Assembly (NCBI GenBank): GCA_009746045.1 | Contig: RPFO01000080.1 | Coordinates: forward strand, 6,521,817 to 6,585,816 | Direction: 5' to 3' | DNA: 64,000 nucleotides | Source of the DNA: Mesostigma viride | Lineage: Eukaryota > Streptophyta > Mesostigmatophyceae > Mesostigmatales > Mesostigmataceae | In this document: piece by piece, positions 49,508-59,109 of the stretch | Layout of the letters: the number at the start of each line of letters is the position of its first letter | Position numbering within the stretch: the first letter of the stretch is position 1 | Notes under the pieces: model-generated | What the model was told of the DNA's origin: nothing | Seen by the model: only the letters and a program-made list of their open reading frames with translations | Database searches by the model: none | Program-made: the position numbers and the translations under genes

Positions 49508-52500
49508 TTAAAGTGTCGCCTGAACTAGACGAAGCTTGTCATACTGAGGCCTAGCCTTGGCATACAGCTTGGTCAAAGCATCTGAAATGTTATCATTGTC
49601 GCGAACATGGTACAGCGAAACAGCATCACTATATTCTTTGGCACGAAGGAAGTCGAGCTTGCGCGTGCGCGCATAAGGATCAGCCAAAAAGTCAATCAGC
49701 GACTGCGAATCCGTGAAGATGGTGGTATCAACCTGTGGAATGACACGGCAAAACTTCAAACACCACCGAAGAACCGCACGGAAATACATCAACTCCTCAG
49801 CAGTCTCGCAGAAGGCACGAGCCTCTGCAGTGTCACTACCCACATACACCCGCCGATGTAAGCGAGAAAACCACGCAAAGGGTGAAGGGGAAGATTCAGG
49901 GACATGGACAGTGGCAGAATTACTCAAAAGCACCACAGCGGCACAGCGCCCACGGAGCTTAGAGATATTAGCACTATCCAAACTGCTATCACAATACGCG
50001 GACAAGTGAATAGGCCGCTCATAGTCCACCCCATGTAAGACCAACCCAGGGGAGGCAGAAATGTACTTACACATGACATTGCGGGAAAGAGAGCACATCA
50101 AGTCATCTGGCAACCGAGCAAGCACCGCCAAGTCAGGGGAAACGGTAGAGACCAGCCAGTTCAGCTTACCCCGCAGAGAACCACACTCAGCAGGCTGAAT
50201 ATACTGACTAGTAAGGGATGAAAGCTGAGTGATGAGCTCCTGAACATAGTCCCCCGCTGCACGCAGCTTCATCACATATCTGCCAGAGGCATCCTTGGTG
50301 AGCATAGTGTCGACGCCACAGAACTTGACATACTTGTCCAAGACGCGGCGAATGACCTTGCCGACCGGGAAGTGCTGAGCAACAGTGGCACAAAACCAGT
50401 CTAGCCACGGTGTGGGGCCCATGCAGTCCACATCATCGACATGAATGAACACAAAAACTGGCTGCCCCTCCCATGAGCCAACAAACAGAGAGGGGTCCAG
50501 GTCATGATAGTACATGTGCATCACATCAAGCAAAAGACGCTCGAGGCAAAGGCGCCAAATCCGAGGACCTGTCACAGTACCGTCAACACCCTTCAAGAGA
50601 CGGAGAAACTTCTTGCCCATGATAGGCTGCCACAAGGGAGGACAGCGCACATACAAGCGGGTCGTGCCAGCCCACACATTCTCAGCGAGCTTGGGATCAC
50701 CATTCAAAAAAGCTTTGCTGAAATCCATGAGGGCTGACTCATACGGAAGTCCCTTGTTGAGCTGGCCTAGGTAGAAGGACAGGACCATGCGCCAATTATC
50801 CTTGATCAACCCAGGTGCTGAGATGGCATTGTCCGGAAGATCACTAGTACCTGAAAATTCTAGGACCACCGGGCGAACAAAAGGCACCCTAGTTGTTGTG
50901 TCAGGCACCAACTTACGCTCCAAAGTCCACTTGTGGCGCAAAAGGCGAGCACCACTGGGCACTTCATCAACCGGTTCAACAGCACGGTATGCAAGCCACC
51001 TTTCACCTGACGCAATAATGGCCTTAGTCCACCCATCTAGCCCCTCCTCCGTTTGACACTCCACGTCAGCATCATGGTAAGAGATAGGGCTTTGGGTAGC
51101 AACATCATGACGTCCAATGCCGAGACTAGCCAAGCTAGGACGTTTAGGAAGCAACAACTGAGTTACCAACGGCACATCACTCTCACGGGCATAGTTCACG
51201 TGCCGAATGTTGCCTATGACAGCAACAAGTTGGCAGTCAGACATGACAGCATAGTCCTCAAGAGGCAGATCAGCATGCCCCTCCCGCCGCAAGCAGGTGG
51301 AGTTGACCCAGACATCCTCCCGTACAAGGAAGTTCTGACCAAGGATTGGTGGACCACTATACCCTTCCACCACGCAAAACTCAACTAGCACCCCCATCAC
51401 ATTGACATCAATGACACCAAGGACAGGGAACTTCGTTGAGCCAGCAAAATCAGTCACACACTCCCAGTGCACTGAGGGTCTCACAGGATTGTAGTGCAGG
51501 GATGAGACAATGGAGGTTCTCGCCTGCGTATCTACCAACATCCTCATACCATGCTGATCACCCAGGGTACCAAATGCGGATACCATCGCTGCCTTGACGG
51601 GATTTTGCAAAGCGTCTGTAGGAGGTTTACGCATCAACCTTTCTACAGCAAGGGTGAGAAAGCCCTTACGGCTTGGGCGCTCAAGACAGGAACTGCCCTG
51701 AGTACTATCCCTACCAACGCAGGGATCCTCCCGACCAACGCCAGAAGGGGGGAGGTTAGGCAAGCTGTCGCGCAAGCTCTCTGCCTGTTCTACCCCTAGG
51801 GTGTGTAAGTGGTGTGCTACCACAGCAACATCATCATCATAGTCCCCACTCTGCAACTCCAACTCAGCTTCCCCACTAGGCGCGCTAGTACCACTGTCCC
51901 CTGCATTGTCACATACAGGAGCCGAAGAGGAAGGAGGAGTCACAGTGCTAGAGAGCCTGCTAGGGTCGGAGTACAACTCCAACACTCTAGACCAAGCCTC
52001 CACATCACGCATGTAGGGCTTCACCCTATTCCAAGCCATAGTGACCTCAGTGCCCTCATAGTCCACCACGCATTTACGCATAGCAGCATCACAAGAAATT
52101 ACCTTGGCTGGACCAAGCCACCTGCCACGCTTACCCAGGGCACCTTCCTTGTGCAGCCAAACATCATGCCCCACACTGGGCTCATAAGCCCCACGTCGCC
52201 TATCCAACTGGACAAGGCGCTGAAAACGGGATGCTAGGTGGTCTTTGTACACATCCACCACCACATCGTGATATTGGCCAAACTGCAAACCCTCGGCAGT
52301 CACCAACACCCCATCCTGTGTCGACATCAGCACACGGTTGTTCAAACTTCGACACACGGCAAGTGCCCACAAGAGCCGACTAGAGAATTCACTGTGTGGC
52401 ATGTGGTCCCCACGTCGGGTAGCAAGCAGCTTAAACTCCTGTACCGCTCTCTCCGCTATCCCTTGTGACTCGTGGTCCTCACGCCCCACTGTTCCCACAA

Positions 52501-53140
52501 ACTCATATCCAGGTTCCTTGGCAGCCCACTTGAATTGCTGATCAAACTGCATCCCTGTAACCATGCTAAACATGGAGTCCAACAGGTCTATCCCCTCAAG
52601 GAGGTCCCCAACATGCTGTGACTTGAGTGGGACAACTGAAACAAAATGGGAAAATCTGTCTATTCCCAGCAAGTAGACAGCCTGGTCCTGGAACAAAATG
52701 TCACACACCAAGTGACCACGCTCAAGGGGTGGGTGTTTGACATGCCTACGTGCACGCTTAGGCGCAGTGGACTGACACTGGTGACAACCACTGTACATGG
52801 ACTGCACCGTGCTAGCCAACTTAGTCCCCGGTGCCAGTGCCCGTGCAAAACGGATAGCGTGGGTCCCATGGCCTAACACATGATGCAAGCGTGCAGCAAC
52901 AGCAGTCAAGGAAAGGACTTCACCTGGTGTGGCCAGTGACCCCCCATCGTCACGGTCGACGTGCATGAGTCCAGCTTGCATAGTACCAGCATTACTGGTC
53001 GTGGGGGTTCATGGTCCCGCGTTGCCGCAGGCGTAACAATGTCTGTGCACAAGCCGCTACGCAACACAGCAGCAATGCACGCAGCAGAATTGTTGTCTAC
53101 ACAACTACCCAGCTCATTACATGCAGCTAGATTAGTGGTA
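49508..53140 (-). pseudogene. Element C pol: INT, PR-like, RT, RNase H (one frame break)
   Basis: From TPTTSNAGTMQAG (about 53011) the frame is open for about 1,165 codons. Integrase comes first: zinc finger RLHHVLGHG...GCHQCQ, then catalytic CDILFQDQAVY, MQFDQQF and GIAERAVQEF. A region with MRMLVDTQARTSIVSSL and PPILGQNFLV resembles a retropepsin, with DTQ for DTG. Reverse transcriptase has LMDFSKAFLNGDP and FVFIHVDDVDCMG. RNase H has LSAYCDSSLDS and TIFTDSQSLIDFL. The segment 53015-53150, between gag and this frame, reads in the gag -1 frame (GSCVDNNSAACIAAVL). One indel near 53010 therefore separates it from the rest. Confidence 0.8.
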
Positions 53141-53168
53141 AACACATCATCGTCCCAACATGGGCTAT

Positions 53169-54410
53169 CTAGTTTGCTGCAGAGGGAGCAGGGACAGGCA
53201 CATGAGTGTTAGCAGGTGTGGCCTGGGTGTTCCCCTGCCTCTGCCATTTGTTCCACTTGGCCTTCTTGGGCCGCATGTTGCCAGCCGGCTTGGGCGGGCG
53301 CTTCTTGCCCTGCGGACCGCGTGTGTGCTTGCAGTCCTTGGCGAAGTGCCCTGGCTGGTGGCAGGCGCCACACAGCCGCACATTCGGACCAGCCTTCGTG
53401 TTGGCTGGGCAATCCGACCACACATGCCCGGTGCCCTGGCATCGGCCACACTTCTCTTCACCTGCACCATGAATTCTTGCAATGGGCGCTGCAGCAGAGG
53501 AAAGAGGGTCAGAAATGCCCGCTGCCACCAATGCCTTGGCGGCAGCCGGCACAGCAACAGAATTGCGAATAATCTGGAAAGCCTCTGCCCTATTTGCTAG
53601 CTTGTCGACAGTCAGTGTTCCCGACATGCCCTGGAGGGCGGACTCAGACAGGCTACCAGACATGATGCCCTTTGCCAGAAACATTACCACCGAGAAGGCG
53701 TCACCTGGCGAGCAGGACGACAACGCCAGTTTCTGCTCGTAGTCGAGCGTTGCCTGGCTGATGTCTACCTTCCGATTCAGATCAAACTTTAGAATACTCA
53801 CTGCATCTGCGACGAGGCGCATTAGCCCCGTCTTCAGGAGATTCTTCTCAAGGCTAGCCATGAATTCTTCCCAGCTCCGGTCCTCCTTGTAGGCTATCTC
53901 GATCAGGTCGGATACGACCTTGTAACCCTCGGTGGCCAGCCGATTGCGCCTCAGCAATTCGATAGGCTTGGCTACCATGTCTTGGACATCACTGTGCCAC
54001 TTGCGCAGGTTCAAAATAAACTGTTCTTTCACCTTCTCTGATGGCTCAGGAGCCGCTGGAATCGGCGCAGGAATTCGCTCCTCGATCACCTTTTGCTCCT
54101 TCATCCAGAGGATGCGGGCAGCACGGTCTAGGCTTGCAGTGCGCAGCCCAGCCTCGTTGGTGATTCTCGCCTGTGATCCACTTGGCAGCTCCGCTGCACG
54201 GGCAGCTGCAGGTGCAGTTTCCTCCGCCGCAGTGTCCACCACTGCGGGGCTATCCTGCTTGGCAAATTCTTCGTTCAGATTCCTCTGAATCTCGCTCGCG
54301 GTGGGCTTGCGAAGTGTGCCCACGCCCTTCGAGCCCAGGGCTCCGAGATTCGGCAGCTTGATTTTGTGTTTGATTTTGGACGACGGCGTTGTCAGGCCCG
54401 TCCGGAACAT
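53169..54410 (-). CDS. Element C gag
   Basis: Gag has 413 residues from the ATG at 54410 (MFRTGLTTPSSK), the first Met after the LTR. A longer frame starting in the LTR at 54545 is less likely. It has an Ala/Glu-rich N-terminus, a helical capsid-like region (FILNLRKWHSDVQDMVAKPI, RSWEEFMASLEKNLL) and two CCHC knuckles (CGRCQGTGHVWSDC, CGACHQPGHFAKDC). The tail is basic, rich in Lys/Pro. It ends at AAC TAG. The -1 frame continues through the stop as K-L-D-S-P, similar to element D, which points to -1 frameshifting for pol. Confidence 0.85.
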   Translation of the reverse strand: MFRTGLTTPSSKIKHKIKLPNLGALGSKGVGTLRKPTASEIQRNLNEEFAKQDSPAVVDTAAEETAPAAARAAELPSGSQARITNEAGLRTASLDRAARILWMKEQKVIEERIPAPIPAAPEPSEKVKEQFILNLRKWHSDVQDMVAKPIELLRRNRLATEGYKVVSDLIEIAYKEDRSWEEFMASLEKNLLKTGLMRLVADAVSILKFDLNRKVDISQATLDYEQKLALSSCSPGDAFSVVMFLAKGIMSGSLSESALQGMSGTLTVDKLANRAEAFQIIRNSVAVPAAAKALVAAGISDPLSSAAAPIARIHGAGEEKCGRCQGTGHVWSDCPANTKAGPNVRLCGACHQPGHFAKDCKHTRGPQGKKRPPKPAGNMRPKKAKWNKWQRQGNTQATPANTHVPVPAPSAAN

Positions 54411-54437
54411 TTTTGAAAATGTTCTTTCTTGAGTACA

Positions 54438-54712
54438 AGTTGCAATAATGTGTTTTGGATACCAACGCTCTTCGTCGAGAGGCAAGTGCTTTGGTGCTAC
54501 GCAGAAAAACACGCAGGCGGCTCCTCGTCCGCCGTCACGTTGCATTTATTTCTCATTAACTTATCATCGTGCATTGGACTTGCTTAACATAGTCCGAGAT
54601 TCCTCGGCGCGACGCTAGATGCCGTTCACAAGATTCCGTCGCAGCAAAGATGCTGACGGCGCGGCGTCCACACTAGGATTTAGGGTACTGAGTAGAACTA
54701 CACAGTACAACT
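54438..54712 (-). repeat. 5' LTR of element C
   Basis: The 275-bp LTR ends ttgcaact on the minus strand and is followed by TGTACTCAAGAAAG, the primer-binding region. Element D has the same ttgcaact/TGTA junction. Confidence 0.95.
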
Positions 54713-54717
54713 GACAC

Positions 54718-54939
54718 CGTACCCGGGGAATGACTGGTGCGACCGTCAGCATAATAATGGACAGTGACAGGTTTGGTGTGAGGGATAGGGACTAGTCCTA
54801 AACGCCTAACTAGGGCCTCGCTCACAAAGGAGCTAGCCGCACCGCTATCCACTAACACAGAGACATTCAGAAGTTCATCAGCATGCAAGAAGGGGTCTAC
54901 AACAGTATGGGGAACGGTTAAGCCACCATTCAAAAACAT
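54718..54939 (-). pseudogene. Gypsy B protease, N-terminal half (cut by element C)
   Basis: The protease begins with LNVSVLVDSGAASSFVSEAL (active-site DSGA) and runs into element C after SHSPGTV. The other half continues at 47439 on the far side of C. The frame read through ends in C's LTR. Confidence 0.85.
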
Positions 54940-55064
54940 AAGAGGACGGGCACGCAGTGGTAGGGATGATTCAGCTCCTACAGAGGTTATAAAAACAGGC
55001 AGGCAAAAATTATTATCTGGGGTACTATCTAAGGACCTGTCCAGGTTACCCCCGGCTGACAGGC

Positions 55065-56798
55065 CTACTGTTCCCCCTCCCCACCCAAATCCATAGGAAC
55101 TAACCCCGGAGAAGACCCTGGCGAAAAAGCCACTGCTGGAGGGTCACGAGGGAGCGAAGAGGGTGCAGGAGCCTGATTATCATAGGGGAACCCTGAGGGT
55201 CCTGTCTGCACAGCATTCAGCCTACTAGGGGTAGCTGAGGGAATGCGTCCTGGAGTGGGACGAATAGGAGCACGCTGAGGGGTACGAGGAGGGCGAGCGT
55301 CGGGATGAGGGGTAGCACCCGAAAGGAACGTGGGGCACTCACGTTTAAGATGACCTACTTCCTTACAATGATAGCATGTGATATGAGAGACATCGAGAGC
55401 TGAAAGGTCAGTAACACAAATATCTAATTCTTCTACATAGGAGTTCTCCTCCTCAGGGGTAAGGCTAATATTATTAACCTTAAGGTTAATACGGGAACGG
55501 GTAGGAAGAGAAGGAGTGGTGAAGAAATCTGCTACTCGTAAGAGATGCTGACGCACATGCTTGAGGGGCAGGTCAGTAAAACGGTAGGCAGAGAACTGGC
55601 GCTTTACTTCACGTAATAAGGGTCTACTGAGGCCCTGTAGGAAGCGAGCACGTACTTCTGCGCCCGACAAATCCCTAATTCGTACCATCTGGGCATCAAA
55701 TTCTTTCATATACTCCCTAAACGATTTAGTACCTTGCTGCAAAGTACCAAAGGATAACCTATCCTGCCAATCTGCATCAGGAGGAACTAAATGGTTCTCT
55801 AAACGCTTAAACAATTCTGCTACTGAGTTAGGGTAGGCATGAGAGGCCAAGGATTCACACTGGATGAGGTTAGCAAGCTCAGGAGTAATACAGGTAGTAA
55901 GATAGTGAGGGACTAATACAGCATCAGAGAGACGCCATCTATTATGGTTTTGCCACGACTCTGTGTTCTGGGTAAGCAACATAATAAAGGTGAAAAACTG
56001 TTGAGGGGTAGACTTGACATCCAGCTTGGGAAGGTTAGCAAAGAGGGGAAGAGCAGGGGGCTTAGGGGGATTAGAAGAGTCAGATTTACCCATAGGACCA
56101 CTGTCTTCCACTGCTACATACGAGGGATAGAAAGAAGGAAGAGGAAAGGTTTTGGATAGAGGTCTAGAAGGGGCCACCGTTTCAGGATGGTGCCCATAGG
56201 AGAAGGGAACAGTATATTGCTCACGAAGGGAGGAGTAGGCAAAATGATCATAATTTCTGTCATCTAGAGGCATGGTGCTGAAATCACTATTAACTTCTAA
56301 ATCAGCCACACGGGTAGGGACCTGGGCAGCCTCGTAGGCCGTATCAGGGTAGGCCCGAGAAGCAGGGGGATAAAAGGGAACTGCACTAGGGCGACCAGAA
56401 GGGCCAACAGGGGCAGAGGTACGACCCGTGTTATAAGCAGGAATGGAAGGCACAGGGTGGGAAGGAGGCCTAGAAGCATTGTTAGTTAGTGAGGACCTAC
56501 TGGAGGGTTGAGCCAAGGTTGCAGGAGGGGCAGGGGCCTGGTTCAGAGTAAAAGAGGGGTCATCACTAAATCTGACACGTTGTTCAAAGGTAGGTGGGGT
56601 ATGTGAGGGACGACGGCGACCACCATTAACAGGAGAAGGAGGTGAGGTACGCAGATTACCTTGAGGAGTGAGATGGTGCACCGTTTCCAGGGAGTCCCGT
56701 CGGTTACCACGAGTATTGTTGTTGTTATTAGTAGTATTATTATTAGTAGCGGTAGTATTGGTAGGTATAGGCGACATATCTCCACCCACTGGATCCAT
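55065..56798 (-). CDS. Gypsy B gag, intact
   Basis: This is a 577-residue Gag from the ATG at 56798 (MDPVGGDMSP). The N-terminal ~250 residues are low-complexity (Asn/Thr, then Pro/Ser-rich). The capsid-like core begins near LPKLDVKSTPQQFFTFIMLL and includes ENHLVPPDADWQDRLSFGTL and ARFLQGLSRPLLREVKRQFS. One CCHC zinc knuckle, CYHCKEVGHLKREC, is for RNA packaging. The C-terminus is Pro-rich. Gag forms the virus-like particle in the cytoplasm. It is the best reference for repairing the reading of copy A's broken gag in comparison. Confidence 0.9.
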   Translation of the reverse strand: MDPVGGDMSPIPTNTTATNNNTTNNNNNTRGNRRDSLETVHHLTPQGNLRTSPPSPVNGGRRRPSHTPPTFEQRVRFSDDPSFTLNQAPAPPATLAQPSSRSSLTNNASRPPSHPVPSIPAYNTGRTSAPVGPSGRPSAVPFYPPASRAYPDTAYEAAQVPTRVADLEVNSDFSTMPLDDRNYDHFAYSSLREQYTVPFSYGHHPETVAPSRPLSKTFPLPSFYPSYVAVEDSGPMGKSDSSNPPKPPALPLFANLPKLDVKSTPQQFFTFIMLLTQNTESWQNHNRWRLSDAVLVPHYLTTCITPELANLIQCESLASHAYPNSVAELFKRLENHLVPPDADWQDRLSFGTLQQGTKSFREYMKEFDAQMVRIRDLSGAEVRARFLQGLSRPLLREVKRQFSAYRFTDLPLKHVRQHLLRVADFFTTPSLPTRSRINLKVNNISLTPEEENSYVEELDICVTDLSALDVSHITCYHCKEVGHLKRECPTFLSGATPHPDARPPRTPQRAPIRPTPGRIPSATPSRLNAVQTGPSGFPYDNQAPAPSSLPRDPPAVAFSPGSSPGLVPMDLGGEGEQ

Positions 56799-56921
56799 GT
56801 TTAATTGATTAAAAGAAAGAAAACACAAAAGTTGCGTTAAGAAAGAAATAGGAATCTAAATTGAAGCAATAAAGACAAAAGGAAAAACCTTGAATGTCTT
56901 AAGCAAGGAAAACAATTACAA

Positions 56922-57314
56922 TCAATCCTTTTTAACCACAGTAATGGATAGGGAACCAAACTCTAAGGTGAGAGGAGTATCTGAGCTAGATGAGGATGCA
57001 GCCCGTCGAGGGGGAGAAGAAGGAGGAGTAGCAAAAACTAGAGCTTCTACAGGAGGACGACCATGAGGAATAGAACGTACATGTAGGCCTAAATCTGATT
57101 CACTATGGTCTATAAGGAATTGCTGAGCTTCTTCAAAGGTAACAAATTTCTTATACCTAACTACGTTATATGTACGGTTTTGCACTATCTTCCTAGCATC
57201 TGACCAAGAAAGGAAAATGGCTGACCATTGAGGGGTAATAACTACGTAATATTTGGCTAAGCTATTGTCACTGGACGAATGGGAAGGAGCAGTAAAAACA
57301 CGACGCTGGCTCAT
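56922..57314 (-). CDS. Gypsy B ORF2: viroplasmin / RNase H1 N-terminal-like protein
   Basis: The frame has 130 residues, the same length as ORF2 of copy A. Differences are mostly conservative (SIFLSW/AIFLSW, MSFEEA/VTFEEA). The hybrid-binding fold is complete: KYYVVITPQW, FLSWSDARKIVQN, YKKF, EEAQQFL. The C-terminal TLEFGSLSITVVKKD is unchanged between copies, suggesting a second constrained segment. It is placed between ORF1 and gag. Confidence 0.75.
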   Translation of the reverse strand: MSQRRVFTAPSHSSSDNSLAKYYVVITPQWSAIFLSWSDARKIVQNRTYNVVRYKKFVTFEEAQQFLIDHSESDLGLHVRSIPHGRPPVEALVFATPPSSPPRRAASSSSSDTPLTLEFGSLSITVVKKD

Positions 57315-57707
57315 GGTAACGCACCTGGTGGGTCTTGTGACGTCACACTAGAAGAAGGAGTAGGCGACTTATCTGGGCGATCTGGAGCACCGAAAGCAGC
57401 ATGAGGGCGGAATAGTCCAGCGCTCGTCCTAAAATCAGCGACCGAATAGTCCAGCGCTCGTCCTAAAATCAGCGACCCGTCTCTCTGCGGGTGCGGCCGT
57501 CTAATAAAACAGCAGCACGAAGGAAAAAGGTGTAGTCTACCACGACGCTAATCGTCTCACGCTTGCCGATCCGAACAATAATCCCCTATCTACGACAGGA
57601 AGCAACCATACGCAGGAAAACAAAGCGAAGGAGCTATCTACAAAAAGGGTTTATCCGCTACGAGCAGGTCTAGCATCTAGGCAGATCGTGTCCCGAACCG
57701 GGCAGCA

Positions 57708-58010
57708 CTACTCTCCCAGCTTGACGGCGACCCGCCCATTACCTGTCAAGAAAGTGTCGTCTTCGTATCCCTGGACGCGGAAGGGTTCTTGCAAAGGCGT
57801 CTGTGACAAAGGACCGTCGTCTCGCTCTCTACCTACGAAAGTTCCTCCGGAGCCATTGTTACGTCCTAAACTTCTACCACCACCTCTACCTCTACCTTGC
57901 CTAACCGAACCTAAATTGGTCAGGCCTCCTCTACTCAAACCCCTAGCGAAAGACGAACGAGACGGTGCAGATCTCAATGCATTCACGTATGTATTACCGT
58001 AATACGCCAT
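57708..58010 (-). CDS. Gypsy B ORF1: small RG-rich protein starting inside the LTR
   Basis: The intact frame of 100 residues begins MAYYGNTYVNALRSAPSRSS in the LTR. It passes GRGRGGGRSLGRNN at the LTR border and ends LTGNGRVAVKLGE. It aligns along its whole length with ORF1 of copy A, including a conserved acidic patch (RERDD, EDDT). Since the LTR and internal halves form one frame in both copies, the coding reading across the LTR border is well supported. The function is unknown; the RG motif hints at RNA binding. Confidence 0.65.
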   Translation of the reverse strand: MAYYGNTYVNALRSAPSRSSFARGLSRGGLTNLGSVRQGRGRGGGRSLGRNNGSGGTFVGRERDDGPLSQTPLQEPFRVQGYEDDTFLTGNGRVAVKLGE

Positions 58011-58418
58011 AAGCCATTTACACGAACCCGTTTACTCCAGGAATAGAGGAAGGAAACACACTACACTGCCGTGACCCAAGCCTATATGTGTTAATTCATT
58101 TAACACACGCCGAGTGCCCACACGAGGGGTAGAACGTGCATAAATGGTCACCAACGGTCCAACATGCTCGGGCCGACCTGGCCCTCGCCTACAATTGCAC
58201 AGATGCGCACAGATGCACGCTGGTCCACTACATTCTACCCAAAGGATAAGGACCACTAATAAAGTACTCGGCGCGACGCCCAACAGCATCCAATGCACCA
58301 CAGTACTGCTACGAGGACAACAGTGTCCTAGTACGAACTACACGTAAACCTAGGAACGACCAAGGCAAAGGACCTAATTTACGTCCATAACTACAACGAA
58401 TTGTTACGCGATGTATCA
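57857..58418 (-). repeat. 5' LTR of Gypsy copy B
   Basis: This is the 562-bp LTR. Its outer end reads atgtatca instead of acgtaaca in the 3' LTR (two changes, still ending CA). It carries the ATG of ORF1 at 58010. Confidence 0.9.
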
Positions 58419-58423
58419 GTGGT

Positions 58424-58614
58424 GTATGTATACTGGATAATAGTCCATATAGGTAGTCGGGGGTACAGTACTTGGGGGGACAGGCAGGGGACATCCTAGA
58501 CCTTGTCGGGGGTGGCGTTGGTGGGTTGCAGCGTGGGAAAAGAACTGGGTCAGATGGTAGATGGATGCGTCACGGTTGTGGCAACGTAAGGTAACCCGTA
58601 GCGACTGGGGTTAC
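58424..58614. other. Short flank between Gypsy B and element D
   Basis: It is 190 bp of unassigned DNA between the target duplication of copy B and the proposed start of element D's LTR. No gene is seen. Confidence 0.5.
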
Positions 58615-59096
58615 AGTTGGTTGGAGACCCATCTAGGGTCCACATGGGTCCTCAGAGATAGAGGATCTTGTACAGATTACTACAATATACTTTATTGTAG
58701 TATTGGGCCAATGGCTGTACTTCACTAGTACTCGCCAATGGGATAACGCCACGTAGAATATGTGGGCGTCTCCCAGGCCTCCACGTCACCGGCTGGTCAA
58801 GGGCCGGTGTAGTACTGTCAATAGGACTGAACCGACTATCGGCCTATTATGTATGCGCATCTGCCTTGGTACCTCCTAGAGGATTCTAGAAGTATCTAAC
58901 ACGCGGCATGCACTGAACTACACGGAATGCATGTCCACGTAGGATATTCAGCAAGACTGATGAAGGTGCCAAGCGCAATAGAATATATGCGCAACGAAGA
59001 CGAATTATGCAACAACGACAATAACGTATGAGAACAATAAACACAACGTTCATTTCATGCTTTCTGATTTACATCGCATTCCATTTATTTGCAACT
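58615..59096 (+). repeat. Candidate 5' LTR of element D
   Basis: The right end, ttgcaact at 59089-59096, is placed by analogy with element C. The left end is the nearest upstream AGTTG (58615). This gives a 482-bp LTR with inverted AGTTG/CAACT ends. No second copy is available for comparison. Confidence 0.5.
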
Positions 59097-59109
59097 TGTA
59101 TTCATTGCA

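Larger units (their letters stand above)
47440..54712 (-). mobile_element. Copia-like LTR retrotransposon C, nested in Gypsy B protease
   Basis: The element is 7,273 bp with 275-bp LTRs (47440-47714 and 54438-54712) that differ at one base. GACAC on both sides (47435-47439 and 54713-54717) matches the single GACAC at this place in copy A, so borders and target duplication are exact. LTR ends are AGTTG...CAACT, not TG...CA. The minus-strand order is gag, pol (INT, PR-like, RT, RNase H), a 1.8-kb 3' region with a palindrome array, and a purine-rich tract (AAAGAAAAAGAAG, 47719-47731) before the 3' LTR. Confidence 0.95.
40304..58418 (-). mobile_element. Gypsy/chromovirus LTR retrotransposon, copy B (hosts Copia-like element C)
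   Basis: The LTRs are 40304-40868 (3') and 57857-58418 (5'). They differ by about four substitutions and a 3-bp duplication. GTGGT at 40299-40303 and at 58419-58423 is a perfect target-site duplication. The span is 18,115 bp; without element C and its duplicated GACAC it is about 10,837 bp, close to copy A. ORF1, ORF2 and gag are intact. pol is broken by C in the protease and by a one-base deletion in the reverse transcriptase, and ORF3 is frameshifted. The two copies share gene order throughout. Confidence 0.95.

Noticed and set aside
54411-54545. Gag of element C starting inside the LTR
   Set aside because: The LTR-coded 45 residues also appear at the 3' LTR joined to unrelated sequence, and element D's gag starts just after its LTR, so the ATG at 54410 is preferred.
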